Source: Streptomyces sp. NBC_01294 | GTDB lineage: Bacteria; Actinomycetota; Actinomycetes; Streptomycetales; Streptomycetaceae | DNA length: 64,000 nt | Assembly: GCF_035917235.1 (NCBI RefSeq) | Contig: NZ_CP108423.1 | Location: 7,469,501 to 7,533,500, forward strand | Reading direction: 5' to 3' | Part shown: positions 54,096 to 62,879 of the stretch, piece by piece | How the letters are laid out: every line of letters starts with the position of its first letter | Numbering within the stretch: the first letter of the stretch is position 1 | The notes under the pieces: generated by a model | Databases searched by the model: none | Seen by the model: only the letters and a program-made list of their open reading frames with translations | Told to the model about the DNA's origin: nothing | Program-made: the position numbers and the translations under genes

Positions 54096-55478
54096 CTAGT
54101 CCCGCAGGACCTTCGCGGCCCGGTCGAAGGCCGAGTCCTTGTTCCGGTCGAACTCCTCCGTGGTGAAGACCGGCTCGGTGAGGTGCGGCGGGATGCCCGC
54201 GCCGTCGAAGGTCCTGCCCGACCGGGTCAGCAGCTCCTCGTTCGGCAGCCAGACCGACATGCCGTTGGGAAGCTTGCGCACCATGACGTCCGAGAAGACG
54301 CCCTGCGTGGGCTGCCCGATCCGCACGGTCCGGCCGGGCCGGTCCATGAGGGCCTGGGTGAAGGTCTCTCCCGCGCTGGCGGTGGAGCCGCCGGTCAGTA
54401 CGGCGACCGGTCCGGTGTAGCGGGGGCCCTGGGCGGGCGTGACGTACAGGGGCTGGGGGCGCGTGTGCCGGGTGGGGTCCGCGGGATCGTTGCGGGCCCG
54501 CTTGGAGTAGGCGAGGTAGGGGGTGTCGGTCAGCCGCCCGGCGAGGTGGAGCCCCATGGCGTCGGAGCCGCCGCCGTTGATCCGCAGGTCGATGACCAGG
54601 CCCTTCAGGTGCCGGGTACGCTCCTGGCCGAGGATCGTGTCCAGCGCCTTGTCGAGCTCGGCCAGCTCGGCGGCGTAGGAGGCCTTGTTGCCCGCGTAGC
54701 CGCCGAAGCCGGAGATCCGCAGGTAGCCCTGCCCGCCGGGGAGGTCGGCGTAGGTGATCCGCCCGGCGGCGAAGTCCTGGAGGTTCCGGGCGTCCTTGAG
54801 ATCGCGCTCCACGACGAACTTCTTGACCTTGGCGTCGAGCTTCCCGTCGGGCAGGACGGTGCCGGGGCGGACCTGTGCGAAGACCCGGTCGGGGTAGCCG
54901 TCGCTGTCGGCGTCGACGTCCAAGACGGCGGCGTGGGCGTCGTGAAGCGGCTCGACCATCGTGCTGAAGACGGCGAAGAGTTCGTCCGGGGTCGTCCCTT
55001 CGTGGACCGTGGGCCGGTACCGGTCGCGTACGGCGTGCCAGTCGATGCCCTTGGCGGCGAAGAAGGGGTAGTTCTCCTCGAAGGACTGCCAGAAGACGTC
55101 GAAGGAGGCGAGCGGTCCCCCGGGGGCGGAACGCGTGCAGGCGTCGGGCAGTTCCGTCATCCGGCGCAGGTTCCGTTCGCCGACGTCGCCGTCCAGCCGT
55201 ACGGAGGCGCGGTCGCGGTCCCCGCGGGTGCGCACGGTGAGGACGGTGCCTCCGCGCGTGGTGTAGGCGCCGGGTCCGGTCCGCCGCGCGGTGTCGCCCG
55301 CGATGCAGCTGACGGCGGTGGTCTGGTACTCCTGGAGTGTTCCGTTCCGGATGGACAGCACAGTGCCGTAGCCGTCGGTGCGCCAGATTCCGTCGGTGGC
55401 CGGCTGGTGGGCGGTGGCGGTCGGCGCGGCTGCGCCGACGAGGGCCAGGGTGACGGCGGTGGCTGTGACGATGCGCAC
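54096..55478 (-). CDS. Secreted S41-family (C-terminal-processing/tricorn-type) serine protease
   Basis: A 460-residue secreted protease. GTG 55478 is preferred over more upstream starts because an AGAAGG-type site precedes it and a signal peptide then starts the protein (VRIVTATAVTLALVGAAAP, cleavage at ATA-H). The S41 core shows LVIDLRINGGGSDAMGLHLA, the nucleophile in GGSTASAGETFTQAL and PTQGVFSDVM. It has no obvious PDZ domain, and is closer to the tricorn-core/IRBP-like subgroup. The C-terminus is EFDRNKDSAFDRAAKVLRD. Confidence 0.88.
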   Translation of the reverse strand: MRIVTATAVTLALVGAAAPTATAHQPATDGIWRTDGYGTVLSIRNGTLQEYQTTAVSCIAGDTARRTGPGAYTTRGGTVLTVRTRGDRDRASVRLDGDVGERNLRRMTELPDACTRSAPGGPLASFDVFWQSFEENYPFFAAKGIDWHAVRDRYRPTVHEGTTPDELFAVFSTMVEPLHDAHAAVLDVDADSDGYPDRVFAQVRPGTVLPDGKLDAKVKKFVVERDLKDARNLQDFAAGRITYADLPGGQGYLRISGFGGYAGNKASYAAELAELDKALDTILGQERTRHLKGLVIDLRINGGGSDAMGLHLAGRLTDTPYLAYSKRARNDPADPTRHTRPQPLYVTPAQGPRYTGPVAVLTGGSTASAGETFTQALMDRPGRTVRIGQPTQGVFSDVMVRKLPNGMSVWLPNEELLTRSGRTFDGAGIPPHLTEPVFTTEEFDRNKDSAFDRAAKVLRD

Positions 55479-55687
55479 GATCTTGCCTTCTCTGTAGGCG
55501 ACTTGCTGGGTACCACCCCACCGTCGCCGACACGGGACCCACCGGGCCATCCGGCTGTCCGGCCGATCGGGGGTGGGGCCAGCCCCCGCTACCCGCGGTA
55601 CCCGCGGCCACCACGCACCTAAAGGGTGTTGCAGAATGCTCAGTCTTGGGCATTTTGCCTGAATGGGTGGAGTGTTGCGGGCTGAGC

Positions 55688-55802
55688 CGGTGGTGCTTCA
55701 ACCGCCTCAAGCCGTGGCGCGGCATCGCCACCAGGTACGACAAGCCCGCCCAGTCCTACCAAGCAGCCGTCACCCTCGCATCGCTCCTGATGTGGGCGTG
55801 AC
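55688..55802 (+). pseudogene. IS5-type transposase C-terminal fragment
   Basis: The frame ending at TGA 55800-55802 reads CFNRLKPWRGIATRYDKPAQ, then SYQAAVTLASLLMWA. This is the conserved tail of IS5-group transposases (FNRLKQWRGIATRYDK...). The rest of the element is gone. Upstream codons in this frame to about 55650 are only weakly similar. Confidence 0.75.
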
Positions 55803-55819
55803 CACCTTGACGACAACTC

Positions 55820-57688
55820 CTAGTCCGGGGAGCGGGTCCAGCCGATGGACTCGATGCGGGCGGCGTCGGCCGGGCGGTCCTCCGCGAAGAGCAGGCGGGC
55901 CGGTTCCGCCACGCGGACGACGTCCACGTAGACCCCGCGCCCGACGTAGCGGCCGGTCGCGGTGTGGCGGAAGCGCAGGCGGACCTCGCGGCCCGCCCAG
56001 GCAGCCGTGAGGGGGGCTTCGAGGCGGTGCCAGACGCGGCTGGACCAGCCGCCCACGCGGCCCTGCGGCCACTCCTCGGCGGCTCCGCCCGTGGACCGCA
56101 CGGTGCTGAAGGGCAGCGGCTCCCAGTGCTCTCCGTCGGGCGAGGCCTCCAGATGGAGGGCGCCCTCGCCGGGCACGGTGTCCCACCACACCGCGCAGCG
56201 CAGCCGGGCGGCGGCCGTGGCCGGGGTGAGCGGCGGCAGGGTGAGGGTGCCCGAGCCCCCCGGGTCGATCCCGGAGAACCAGGCCGCGCCCCCGTGACGG
56301 GTGCGGACCGGCACGGCGCGGGCGAAGCGGTTGCCGACGGCGACCCGCGGCGCGCTGCCGGCCCGCCAGGTGCGCACGGGGTGGACGGAGTTGCCGAGCA
56401 GGATCAGGAAGGAGTCGGTGGAGGGGTCGAGGACGAGGGAGGTTCCGGTGAAGCCGGTGTGGCCGGCGGAGTGCGGGGTGGCCATGGCGCCCATGTACCA
56501 GTGCTGGTAGAGCTCGAATCCGAGGCCGTGGTCGTCGCCGGGGAAGGCCGTGTTGTAGTCGGTGAAGAGCAGTTCGACGGAGGCGGGGCGCAGGATGCGC
56601 TTGCCCGCGTAGACCCCGCCGTCGAGGAGGGTGCGGGCGAGGACGGCCAGGTCCCAGGCGGTGCCGAAGATTCCGGCGTGACCCGCTACCCCGCCGAGCG
56701 CGTACGCGTTCTCGTCGTGCACCTCGCCCCACACCAGCCCGCGGTCCAGTCCGGACCAGGGCGGGCGCTGCACCTCGGTGGCGGCGGTGACGCGGCGCCA
56801 CGAGAGCGGCGGGTTGTAACGAGTGCGGTGCATCCCGAGTGGAGCAGTGATCTCGTCGCGGAGCAGGACGTCCAAAGTGCGACCGGTGATCTGTTCCAAG
56901 AGCAGCTGGAGGGTGATCAGGTTCAGGTCGGAGTACCGATAGACCGTACCGGGAGTCTCCTGCGGCCTCACCGACCACAGCAGCCTCAGGCGCCCCTCCC
57001 GCGTGGACTCCTTGTAGAACGGCGCCCAGGAACGCAGCCCCGAGGTGTGCGTGAGCAGTTGACGGACCGTGATCACCTCCTTGCCGCCCCCGGTGAACTC
57101 CGGCAGGTACCGGCGCACCGGGGCCTCCAGCTCCAGGCGTCCCCGCTCCATCAGCTGCACGGCCAGGATGGAGGTGAACAGCTTGGTCAGCGAGGCCAGG
57201 TCGAAGACGGTGTCCTCGGCCATCGCGATCCGCTCGGCCGCCGGGAACTCCCGCACCCGGTCGGCCCGCCCGTCGTAGTCGGCGTACCGGACGGCGTCGC
57301 CCATCGCGCGGTGCAGGGCGATGGTGCGGCCCCGGCCGGCGAGGACCACCGCCCCGGCGTAGTAGGGGTGTTCGGGGGAGGGCCCCAGGAACCGCCGGGC
57401 CTCGTCCGCCACCCCCTCCAGGTGCTTCTCCAGCAGCCCGGCCTGGCGCGCGGAGCCGTAGCGCAACCGCAGCCCCTGGAGCGCGCGCCGCTCGGCCGGG
57501 CCGCCGGCCGCACCGGCGGCGCCGGGGAGGGCGGCGTGCAGGACGAGTACTCCGCCGAGCGCGAGCAGCCGGGCCCCGAGCCGGCGACGGTTCAGCCCGC
57601 CACCGGCCTTGCCGGGGCCGCCCGTTGCCGATGGAGACGCCTGCGTTTCGCCGTCCGTCGCGTGGTAAGCCCCCGTACCTGCTGCCAT
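55820..57688 (-). CDS. Secreted beta-lactamase-fold serine hydrolase with C-terminal beta domain
   Basis: A 622-residue exported protein. ATG 57688 has AGGAGG 7 nt upstream. The signal segment is at about residues 30-60 (LLALGGVLVLHAALPGAAGA). The serine-beta-lactamase/penicillin-binding fold follows: SxxK in DLASLTKLF, YxN in YRYSDLN, HTSGLRSW and, near the end of the fold, HTGFTGTS. This is the class C/esterase EstB group, often D-Ala-D-Ala or ester hydrolases. The last 150 residues form a beta-rich domain (TLTLPPLTPATAAARLRCAV and following) that may bind carbohydrate. Confidence 0.85.
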   Translation of the reverse strand: MAAGTGAYHATDGETQASPSATGGPGKAGGGLNRRRLGARLLALGGVLVLHAALPGAAGAAGGPAERRALQGLRLRYGSARQAGLLEKHLEGVADEARRFLGPSPEHPYYAGAVVLAGRGRTIALHRAMGDAVRYADYDGRADRVREFPAAERIAMAEDTVFDLASLTKLFTSILAVQLMERGRLELEAPVRRYLPEFTGGGKEVITVRQLLTHTSGLRSWAPFYKESTREGRLRLLWSVRPQETPGTVYRYSDLNLITLQLLLEQITGRTLDVLLRDEITAPLGMHRTRYNPPLSWRRVTAATEVQRPPWSGLDRGLVWGEVHDENAYALGGVAGHAGIFGTAWDLAVLARTLLDGGVYAGKRILRPASVELLFTDYNTAFPGDDHGLGFELYQHWYMGAMATPHSAGHTGFTGTSLVLDPSTDSFLILLGNSVHPVRTWRAGSAPRVAVGNRFARAVPVRTRHGGAAWFSGIDPGGSGTLTLPPLTPATAAARLRCAVWWDTVPGEGALHLEASPDGEHWEPLPFSTVRSTGGAAEEWPQGRVGGWSSRVWHRLEAPLTAAWAGREVRLRFRHTATGRYVGRGVYVDVVRVAEPARLLFAEDRPADAARIESIGWTRSPD

Positions 57689-57744
57689 GTTCGGCCTCCT
57701 GTCCCCTGCCACTGTCCGAGTTCGCCTGTGCGGCGCCGTCTCCC

Positions 57745-57790
57745 GGGGCTCCGCCCCGGACCCCGCGCCTCAAACGCCGGCGGGGCTGGA
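57745..57790. repeat. Widespread Streptomyces intergenic repeat
   Basis: The segment GGGGCTCCGCCCCGGACCCC, followed by GCGCCTCAAACGCCGGCGGG, matches from memory a sequence found many times between genes in Streptomyces genomes (the inverse reads GCCGGCGTTTGAGGCGC). The first part forms a short GGGGC/GCCCC hairpin. It lies between two divergent genes. Its role is not established. Confidence 0.55.
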
Positions 57791-57977
57791 TGTGCCCGGG
57801 AGGCCGCCTGCGGCGCTCAGGTGGTGACCGCCTCGTCCGCGCCTCAGGCTCTGCCGCACGCTAGTGGGTATGTGCCCGCCCGTCGGGCACCCTCCGCACG
57901 GACCGCCCCGTAAAGAATCTGACACTGCATCAGAAAATCTCTTCCCTCGCATGCCGGGCTGCGGCATCCTGCCGCCC

Positions 57978-59093
57978 ATGGAGACGGAGCTGAGCAAGAA
58001 ACTGGGAGTCGAACACGCCATCTTCGGCTTCACGCCCTTCCCGGCGGTCGCCGCTGCCATCACCCGCGCGGGTGGATTCGGCGTCCTCGGCGCAGTCCGC
58101 TACACGGCCCCCGACGACCTCAAACGCGACCTCGACTGGATGCAGGAGCACACCGACGGCAAGCCCTACGGCCTCGACGTCGTCATGCCCGCCAAGAAGG
58201 CCGTCGACGGCATCAGCGAAGCCGACATCGAGGCGATGATCCCGGCCGGGCACCGCGCCTTCGTCCGTGACACCCTCGCCAAACACCACGTGCCCGAGCT
58301 CGCCGAAGGCGAGGCCTCCGGCTGGCGGATCACCGGCTGGATGGAGCAGGTCGCCCGCAACCAGCTCGACGTCGCCTTCGACTACCCCATCAAACTCCTG
58401 GCGAACGCCCTCGGTTCCCCGCCCGCCGACGTCATCGCGCGCGCCCACGACCACGGCGTCCTCGTCGCCGCCCTCGCCGGCAGCGCCAAACACGCCCGCC
58501 GCCACGCCGAAGCCGGCATCGACATCGTCGTCGCCCAGGGCTACGAGGCCGGCGGCCACACCGGTGACATCGCCACCATGGTCCTGGTCCCGGAGATCGT
58601 CGAAGCCGTCTCCCCGCTCCCGGTCCTCGCCGCCGGCGGCATCGGCAGCGGCGAGCAGATAGCCGCCGGACTCGCCCTCGGCGCCCAGGGCGCCTGGCTC
58701 GGCTCCCTCTGGCTCACCACCACCGAGTCCGACCTCCACTCCCGCGCCCTCACCGAGAAACTGCTCGCCGCGGGCTCCGGGGACACCGTCCGCTCCCGCG
58801 CCCTCACCGGCAAGCCCGCCCGCCAGCTGCGCACCGAGTGGACCGACGCCTGGGACGACCCGCAGGGACCGGGCGCGCTCCCCATGCCGCTCCAGGGCCT
58901 GCTCGTCGCCGAGGCCGTCTCCCGCATCCAGAAGTACGAGGTCCAGCCGCTGCTCGGCACCCCCGTCGGCCAGATCGTTGGCCGGATGAACAGCGAACGC
59001 AGCGTCCAGGCCGTCTTCGACGACCTCACCAGCGGGTTCGAGCGGGCGATCGACCGCATCAACCGCATCGCCGGCCGAGTCCGAGAGGTGTGA
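57978..59093 (+). CDS. Nitronate monooxygenase family (NPD-like FMN) protein
   Basis: A 371-residue FMN-dependent TIM-barrel protein of the 2-nitropropane dioxygenase family. ATG 57978 (METELSKKLGVEHAIFGF) fits the family start; ATG 57951 is an alternative and neither has a good ribosome site. Motifs: GGFGVLGAVRYT, GIDIVVAQGYEAGGHTGDIA, VLAAGGIGSGEQIAAGLALG and GAQGAWLGSLWL (phosphate-binding part). It is followed 5 nt later by an acyl-CoA synthetase gene. This pairing is frequent in actinomycetes and suggests a lipid or acyl-CoA pathway rather than nitroalkane detoxification. Confidence 0.88.
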   Translation: METELSKKLGVEHAIFGFTPFPAVAAAITRAGGFGVLGAVRYTAPDDLKRDLDWMQEHTDGKPYGLDVVMPAKKAVDGISEADIEAMIPAGHRAFVRDTLAKHHVPELAEGEASGWRITGWMEQVARNQLDVAFDYPIKLLANALGSPPADVIARAHDHGVLVAALAGSAKHARRHAEAGIDIVVAQGYEAGGHTGDIATMVLVPEIVEAVSPLPVLAAGGIGSGEQIAAGLALGAQGAWLGSLWLTTTESDLHSRALTEKLLAAGSGDTVRSRALTGKPARQLRTEWTDAWDDPQGPGALPMPLQGLLVAEAVSRIQKYEVQPLLGTPVGQIVGRMNSERSVQAVFDDLTSGFERAIDRINRIAGRVREV

Positions 59094-59098
59094 CCGCC

Positions 59099-60673
59099 AT
59101 GACCGCCACCACAGCGACGACCGACAAGCAGCCGCCCAACGGCTTCTGGGCGCAGGCCGCCGCCGACCCCGGCCGCACCGTCCTGGTCACTCCCGAGGGC
59201 GAGACGTGGAGCGCCGGCCGCCTGCACGCGGACGTCAACCGGCTCGTCCACGGTCTGCGCGCCGCCGGACTGCGGCAGGGCGACGTGTTCGCCGTCGTGC
59301 TGCCGAACGGCGTCGAGTTCCTCACCGCCTACCTCGCCGCCTCGCAGGCCGGTTTCTACCTCGTCCCCGTCAACCACCACCTCGTCGGCCCCGAGATCGC
59401 CTGGATCGTCTCCGACTCCGGCGCCAAGGTCCTCATCGCCCACGAGCGCTTCGCCGACGCCGCGACGGCCGCGGCCGACGAGGCCGGCCTGCCCGCGAGC
59501 CACCGCTACGCCGTCGGAGCGGTACCGGGCTTCCGGCCGTACGGGGACCTCCTCGACGGGCAGCCCGGCACGGCCCCCGAGGGGCGCACCCTCGGCTGGG
59601 TCATGAACTACACCTCCGGCACCACCGGCCGCCCCCGCGGCATCCGCCGCCCGCTGCCCGGCAAGCTCCCGGAGGAGACGTACCTCGGCGGCTTCCTCGG
59701 CATCTTCGGCATCCGGCCCTTCGACGGCAACGTCCACCTGGTCTGCTCGCCGCTCTACCACACGGCCGTCCTGCAGTTCGCGGGCGCCGCCCTGCACATC
59801 GGGCACCCGCTCGTCCTGATGGACAAGTGGACCCCGCAGGAGATGCTGCGCCTGATCGACGCGCACGCCTGCACGCACACCCACATGGTCCCGACGCAGT
59901 TCCACCGGCTCCTCGCACTCCCGCAGCAGACGAAGGACGCGTACGACGTGTCCTCGATGCGGCACGCCATCCACGGCGCCGCGCCCTGCCCCGACCACGT
60001 CAAACGGGCGATGATCGACTGGTGGGGCCGCTGCGTGGAGGAGTACTACGCGGCGAGCGAGGGCGGCGGCGCCTTCGCGACCGCCGAGGACTGGCTGAAG
60101 CGGCCGGGAACCGTCGGCAAGGCCTGGCCGATCAGCGAACTCGCCGTCTTCGACGACGACGGCAACCGGCTGCCCGCCGGTGAACTCGGCACCGTCTACA
60201 TCAAGATGAACACCGGCGGCTTCAGCTACCACAAGGACGAGGGCAAGACGAAGAAGAACCGCATCGGCGACTTCTTCACCGTCGGCGACCTGGGGCTGAT
60301 GGACGAGGAGGGCTACCTCTTCCTCCGCGACCGCAAGATCGACATGATCATCTCCGGCGGGGTCAACATCTACCCCGCCGAGATCGAGTCGGCCCTGCTC
60401 ACCCACCCGGCCGTCGCGGACGCCGCCGCCTTCGGCATCCCGCACGCCGACTGGGGCGAGCAGGTCAAGGCGGTCATCGAGCCGGCCGAGGGCTTCGTGG
60501 CGGGCGACGCCCTGGCCGCGGAGATCCTGCACCACTGCGAGCGGCAGCTCGCCGGCTACAAGCGCCCCAAGACGGTCGACTTCATCGAGACGATGCCGCG
60601 CGACCCGAACGGCAAGCTCTACAAGCGGCGGCTGCGCGACCCGTACTGGGAGGGGCACGAGCGCGCGATGTGA
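59099..60673 (+). CDS. Acyl-CoA synthetase (AMP-forming)
   Basis: A 524-residue ANL-superfamily ligase that converts a carboxylic acid to its acyl-CoA via acyl-AMP. ATG 59099 has GAGAGG about 10 nt upstream. Motifs: P-loop YTSGTTGRPRG, the acyl-pocket region ASEGGGAF, and the C-terminal hinge and Lys (DRKIDMIISGGVNIYPAEIE, then PRDPNGKLYKR). It is co-transcribed with the nitronate monooxygenase-like gene. In principle it could activate an NRPS starter, but it is 36 kb from the NRPS and sits in a well-known unrelated pair. Confidence 0.92.
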   Translation: MTATTATTDKQPPNGFWAQAAADPGRTVLVTPEGETWSAGRLHADVNRLVHGLRAAGLRQGDVFAVVLPNGVEFLTAYLAASQAGFYLVPVNHHLVGPEIAWIVSDSGAKVLIAHERFADAATAAADEAGLPASHRYAVGAVPGFRPYGDLLDGQPGTAPEGRTLGWVMNYTSGTTGRPRGIRRPLPGKLPEETYLGGFLGIFGIRPFDGNVHLVCSPLYHTAVLQFAGAALHIGHPLVLMDKWTPQEMLRLIDAHACTHTHMVPTQFHRLLALPQQTKDAYDVSSMRHAIHGAAPCPDHVKRAMIDWWGRCVEEYYAASEGGGAFATAEDWLKRPGTVGKAWPISELAVFDDDGNRLPAGELGTVYIKMNTGGFSYHKDEGKTKKNRIGDFFTVGDLGLMDEEGYLFLRDRKIDMIISGGVNIYPAEIESALLTHPAVADAAAFGIPHADWGEQVKAVIEPAEGFVAGDALAAEILHHCERQLAGYKRPKTVDFIETMPRDPNGKLYKRRLRDPYWEGHERAM

Positions 60674-60680
60674 GGCCGCG

Positions 60681-60715
60681 GGCCGGCCGCGTTCACCCGC
60701 GCGCGCGGACCGGCC
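60681..60715. terminator. GC-rich hairpin between convergent genes
   Basis: An 11-nt arm GGCCGGCCGCG (60681-60691) pairs with 60704-60715, with one A bulged and a 12-nt loop. It lies between the acyl-CoA synthetase stop (60673) and the convergent gene's stop (60739). Confidence 0.5.
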
Positions 60716-60738
60716 GGCAGGGGGTGGACCCGGCCGCG

Positions 60739-61467
60739 TCACCAGTGGGTGAAGTCGTACACCTCGGAGCAGTACGGGTCCACGGCGTCGGAGGTGTTCC
60801 AGCCGAGCTCGCTCCGTACGAGGGAGGGCAGCGCCGCCATCGTCCCGGTGAACCCCTCGCGTACGCCTCCTTCCTCGTCCCGCAGCGCGATGTCCAGGCC
60901 GATCCGCGCGGCCGGCCCGGCCGTCCGGTCGACGTACAGCCGTACCGTGGCGGGGGCGACCAGCAGGAAACCGCCGAGCAGCAGCTCGGGGTCGGGATCC
61001 TCGTCGCCGTAGTACCCGATCATGGTGACGGCGGCGTGGAGCGCGTCGGTGAGGTCGTACGCGGGCTCGTCCAGGAACCGCCAGGTCGCGGGTCGGGCGT
61101 CGACGACCGGAATGCCCAGGCCGTCCACGGACGTGGCGGCGGCGGCCGGGTCGGGCCCGGCAGCGGCCAGCTGCCGCAGCACCCCGGCGATGACGCTCCA
61201 CGGCACGTTGCAGCCGTAGGGGCCGACCAGGGGCAGGTCGTACGCGAGCGAACTGTCCAGGTCGCGGCCGTCCCACAGGACCACACGGGTGGTGTCCGGC
61301 CGTTCCGGCGGCTGCACCCCCCCGCGTACGGGCCGGCCCGCGCCCCCGCGCGCGCCCTCGGCCCCGGGTGCCGGGGAGACGTGGCGCATCAACGCCCGGA
61401 CCGCGACGCGGTGCAGTCGGGTCAGATCCTCCTCGGCCCAGGGCGAGGGCACTTCGGCTGCGGTCAT
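60739..61467 (-). CDS. Conserved hypothetical protein
   Basis: A 242-residue protein without signal peptide or transmembrane segment, starting at ATG 61467. Protein-like features: a helical N-terminus (EEDLTRLHRVAVRALMRHVS), VVLWDGRDLDSSLAYDLPLV, YGCNVPWSVIAGVLRQL, a DEDPDPELLLGGF acidic loop and the C-terminal YCSEVYDFTHW. Codon bias supports coding. I do not recognise a family. Confidence 0.65.
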   Translation of the reverse strand: MTAAEVPSPWAEEDLTRLHRVAVRALMRHVSPAPGAEGARGGAGRPVRGGVQPPERPDTTRVVLWDGRDLDSSLAYDLPLVGPYGCNVPWSVIAGVLRQLAAAGPDPAAAATSVDGLGIPVVDARPATWRFLDEPAYDLTDALHAAVTMIGYYGDEDPDPELLLGGFLLVAPATVRLYVDRTAGPAARIGLDIALRDEEGGVREGFTGTMAALPSLVRSELGWNTSDAVDPYCSEVYDFTHW

Positions 61468-61663
61468 GCCCCATTCTGCGGTGTCGTGCGCGGGTTTCCG
61501 CGGACACCGCACCCGGCACCCGCCCCCGCCATGCCCGACCCCCGTCCGCGACCCCGGTCCGCGGTCCCGCCACGCCCGGCGCATGGGTGAGAAGGGCCAC
61601 GTCAGGACGGTGAGGGCAGCGCTCGAGCCGCATCGAAGGGACACTTCTGGCAAGTTGGCTGAT

Positions 61664-62848
61664 ATGAGTACGGCTACGCGCAGATCATCCCTGACCGACT
61701 GGACCCTGCTGGTCCCCCTGGTGGCGCTCGTCGCGCTCGTCCTCAGCTGGGGACGCGACCTGGCGCCGATCGCGGTGGCCCTCGTCGCGGTGTGCCTCGC
61801 GGGCGCGGTGCTGGCGGCCGTCCACCACGCGGAGGTCGTCGCCCACCGGGTCGGCGAGCCCTTCGGCTCCCTCGTGCTCGCCGTCGCGGTCACCGTCATC
61901 GAAGTCGCGCTCATCGTCACCCTGATGGCCGACGGCGGCCCCAAGGCCTCCTCGCTCGCGCGGGACACCGTCTTCGCCGCCGTCATGATCACCTGCAACG
62001 GGATCGTCGGCCTGTCCCTGCTCGTCGGCGCCCTGCAGAACCGGGTCGCCGAATTCAACGCCGAGGGCTCCGGGGCGGCCCTCGCCACCGTCGCCACGCT
62101 CGCCACCCTCAGCCTGGTCCTGCCGACCTTCACCACGAGCAAGCCCGGCCCGGAGTTCTCCACCGCCCAGCTGGCCTTCGCCGCCGTCGCCTCGCTCGCC
62201 CTGTACGGCCTGTTCATCGCCGTCCAGACGGTCCGTCACCGGGACTACTTCCTGCCCGTGGAGACCGAGTCGCGACCCGGCGCGCACGAGGGCCGGGACG
62301 GCAGGAAGGGTCAGAACGGCCAGGACGGCCGGGACGGACAGAAGGGCGACGGCGCAGGAGGCGGCGACGACGACCACGCCGCGCCGCCCACCGCCCGTGC
62401 CGCGCTGATCAGCCTCGGCCTGCTGATGGTCGCGCTCGTCGCGGTGGTCGGCGACGCCAAGGCCGTCTCCCCGGCCATCGAGAAGGGCGTGGCCGACGCC
62501 GGCCTGCCCAACGCGGTCGTCGGTGTGATCATCGCCTTGCTCGTGCTGCTGCCCGAGACCCTTGCCGCCGTCCGCGCCGCCCGTCGCGGCCGCGTCCAGA
62601 CCAGCCTCAACCTGGGCTACGGATCCGCCATCGCCAGCATCGGCCTGACCATCCCGGCCATCGCCCTGGCCTCGATCTGGCTCTCCGGCCCGCTCCTGCT
62701 GGGCCTCGGCCCGGTCCACATGGTGCTGCTCGCCCTGACCGTCGTGGTCAGCGCCCTCACCATCGCACCGGGCCGCGCCACGCTGCTCCAGGGCGGCGTG
62801 CACATCGTGCTGCTGGCCGCGTACCTCTTCCTGGCCGTCAGCCCGTGA
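61664..62848 (+). CDS. Calcium/proton antiporter (CaCA superfamily, ChaA-like)
   Basis: A 394-residue membrane protein with about 11 hydrophobic segments in two homologous halves. The two alpha-repeats carry acidic residues: GEPFGSLVLAVAVTVIEVAL in the first, LLPETLAAVRAARRGRVQTS then LNLGYGSAIASIGLTIP in the second. A hydrophilic loop between the halves (about residues 205-240) is rich in Gly, Asp and Lys, a likely cytoplasmic ion-sensing linker. ATG 61664 is the start (a clear hydrophilic MSTATRRSSLTDW). Confidence 0.9.
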   Translation: MSTATRRSSLTDWTLLVPLVALVALVLSWGRDLAPIAVALVAVCLAGAVLAAVHHAEVVAHRVGEPFGSLVLAVAVTVIEVALIVTLMADGGPKASSLARDTVFAAVMITCNGIVGLSLLVGALQNRVAEFNAEGSGAALATVATLATLSLVLPTFTTSKPGPEFSTAQLAFAAVASLALYGLFIAVQTVRHRDYFLPVETESRPGAHEGRDGRKGQNGQDGRDGQKGDGAGGGDDDHAAPPTARAALISLGLLMVALVAVVGDAKAVSPAIEKGVADAGLPNAVVGVIIALLVLLPETLAAVRAARRGRVQTSLNLGYGSAIASIGLTIPAIALASIWLSGPLLLGLGPVHMVLLALTVVVSALTIAPGRATLLQGGVHIVLLAAYLFLAVSP

Positions 62849-62879
62849 CGGCCGCGGCCGGGAAGAGGCCGCGGGTCAC
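62845..62879. terminator. Bidirectional hairpin overlapping two stop codons
   Basis: GTGAC plus CCGCGGCC on the left (62845-62859, with a GG bulge) pair with GGCCGCGG plus GTCAC on the right (62867-62879). The structure covers the antiporter stop (62846-62848) and the acylase-fragment stop (62876-62878), so it likely ends transcription from both sides. Confidence 0.6.

Noticed and set aside
59099..60673. Acyl-CoA synthetase as the starter-loading enzyme of the NRPS
   Set aside because: It is 36 kb away, in a common operon with a nitronate monooxygenase gene, and there is no carrier protein; a link cannot be supported.
58541..61633. Minus-strand open frame of 1030 codons across the nitronate monooxygenase and ligase genes
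   Set aside because: It lies antisense to two well-supported genes and crosses a third gene's region in another frame; composition is that of a shadow frame.
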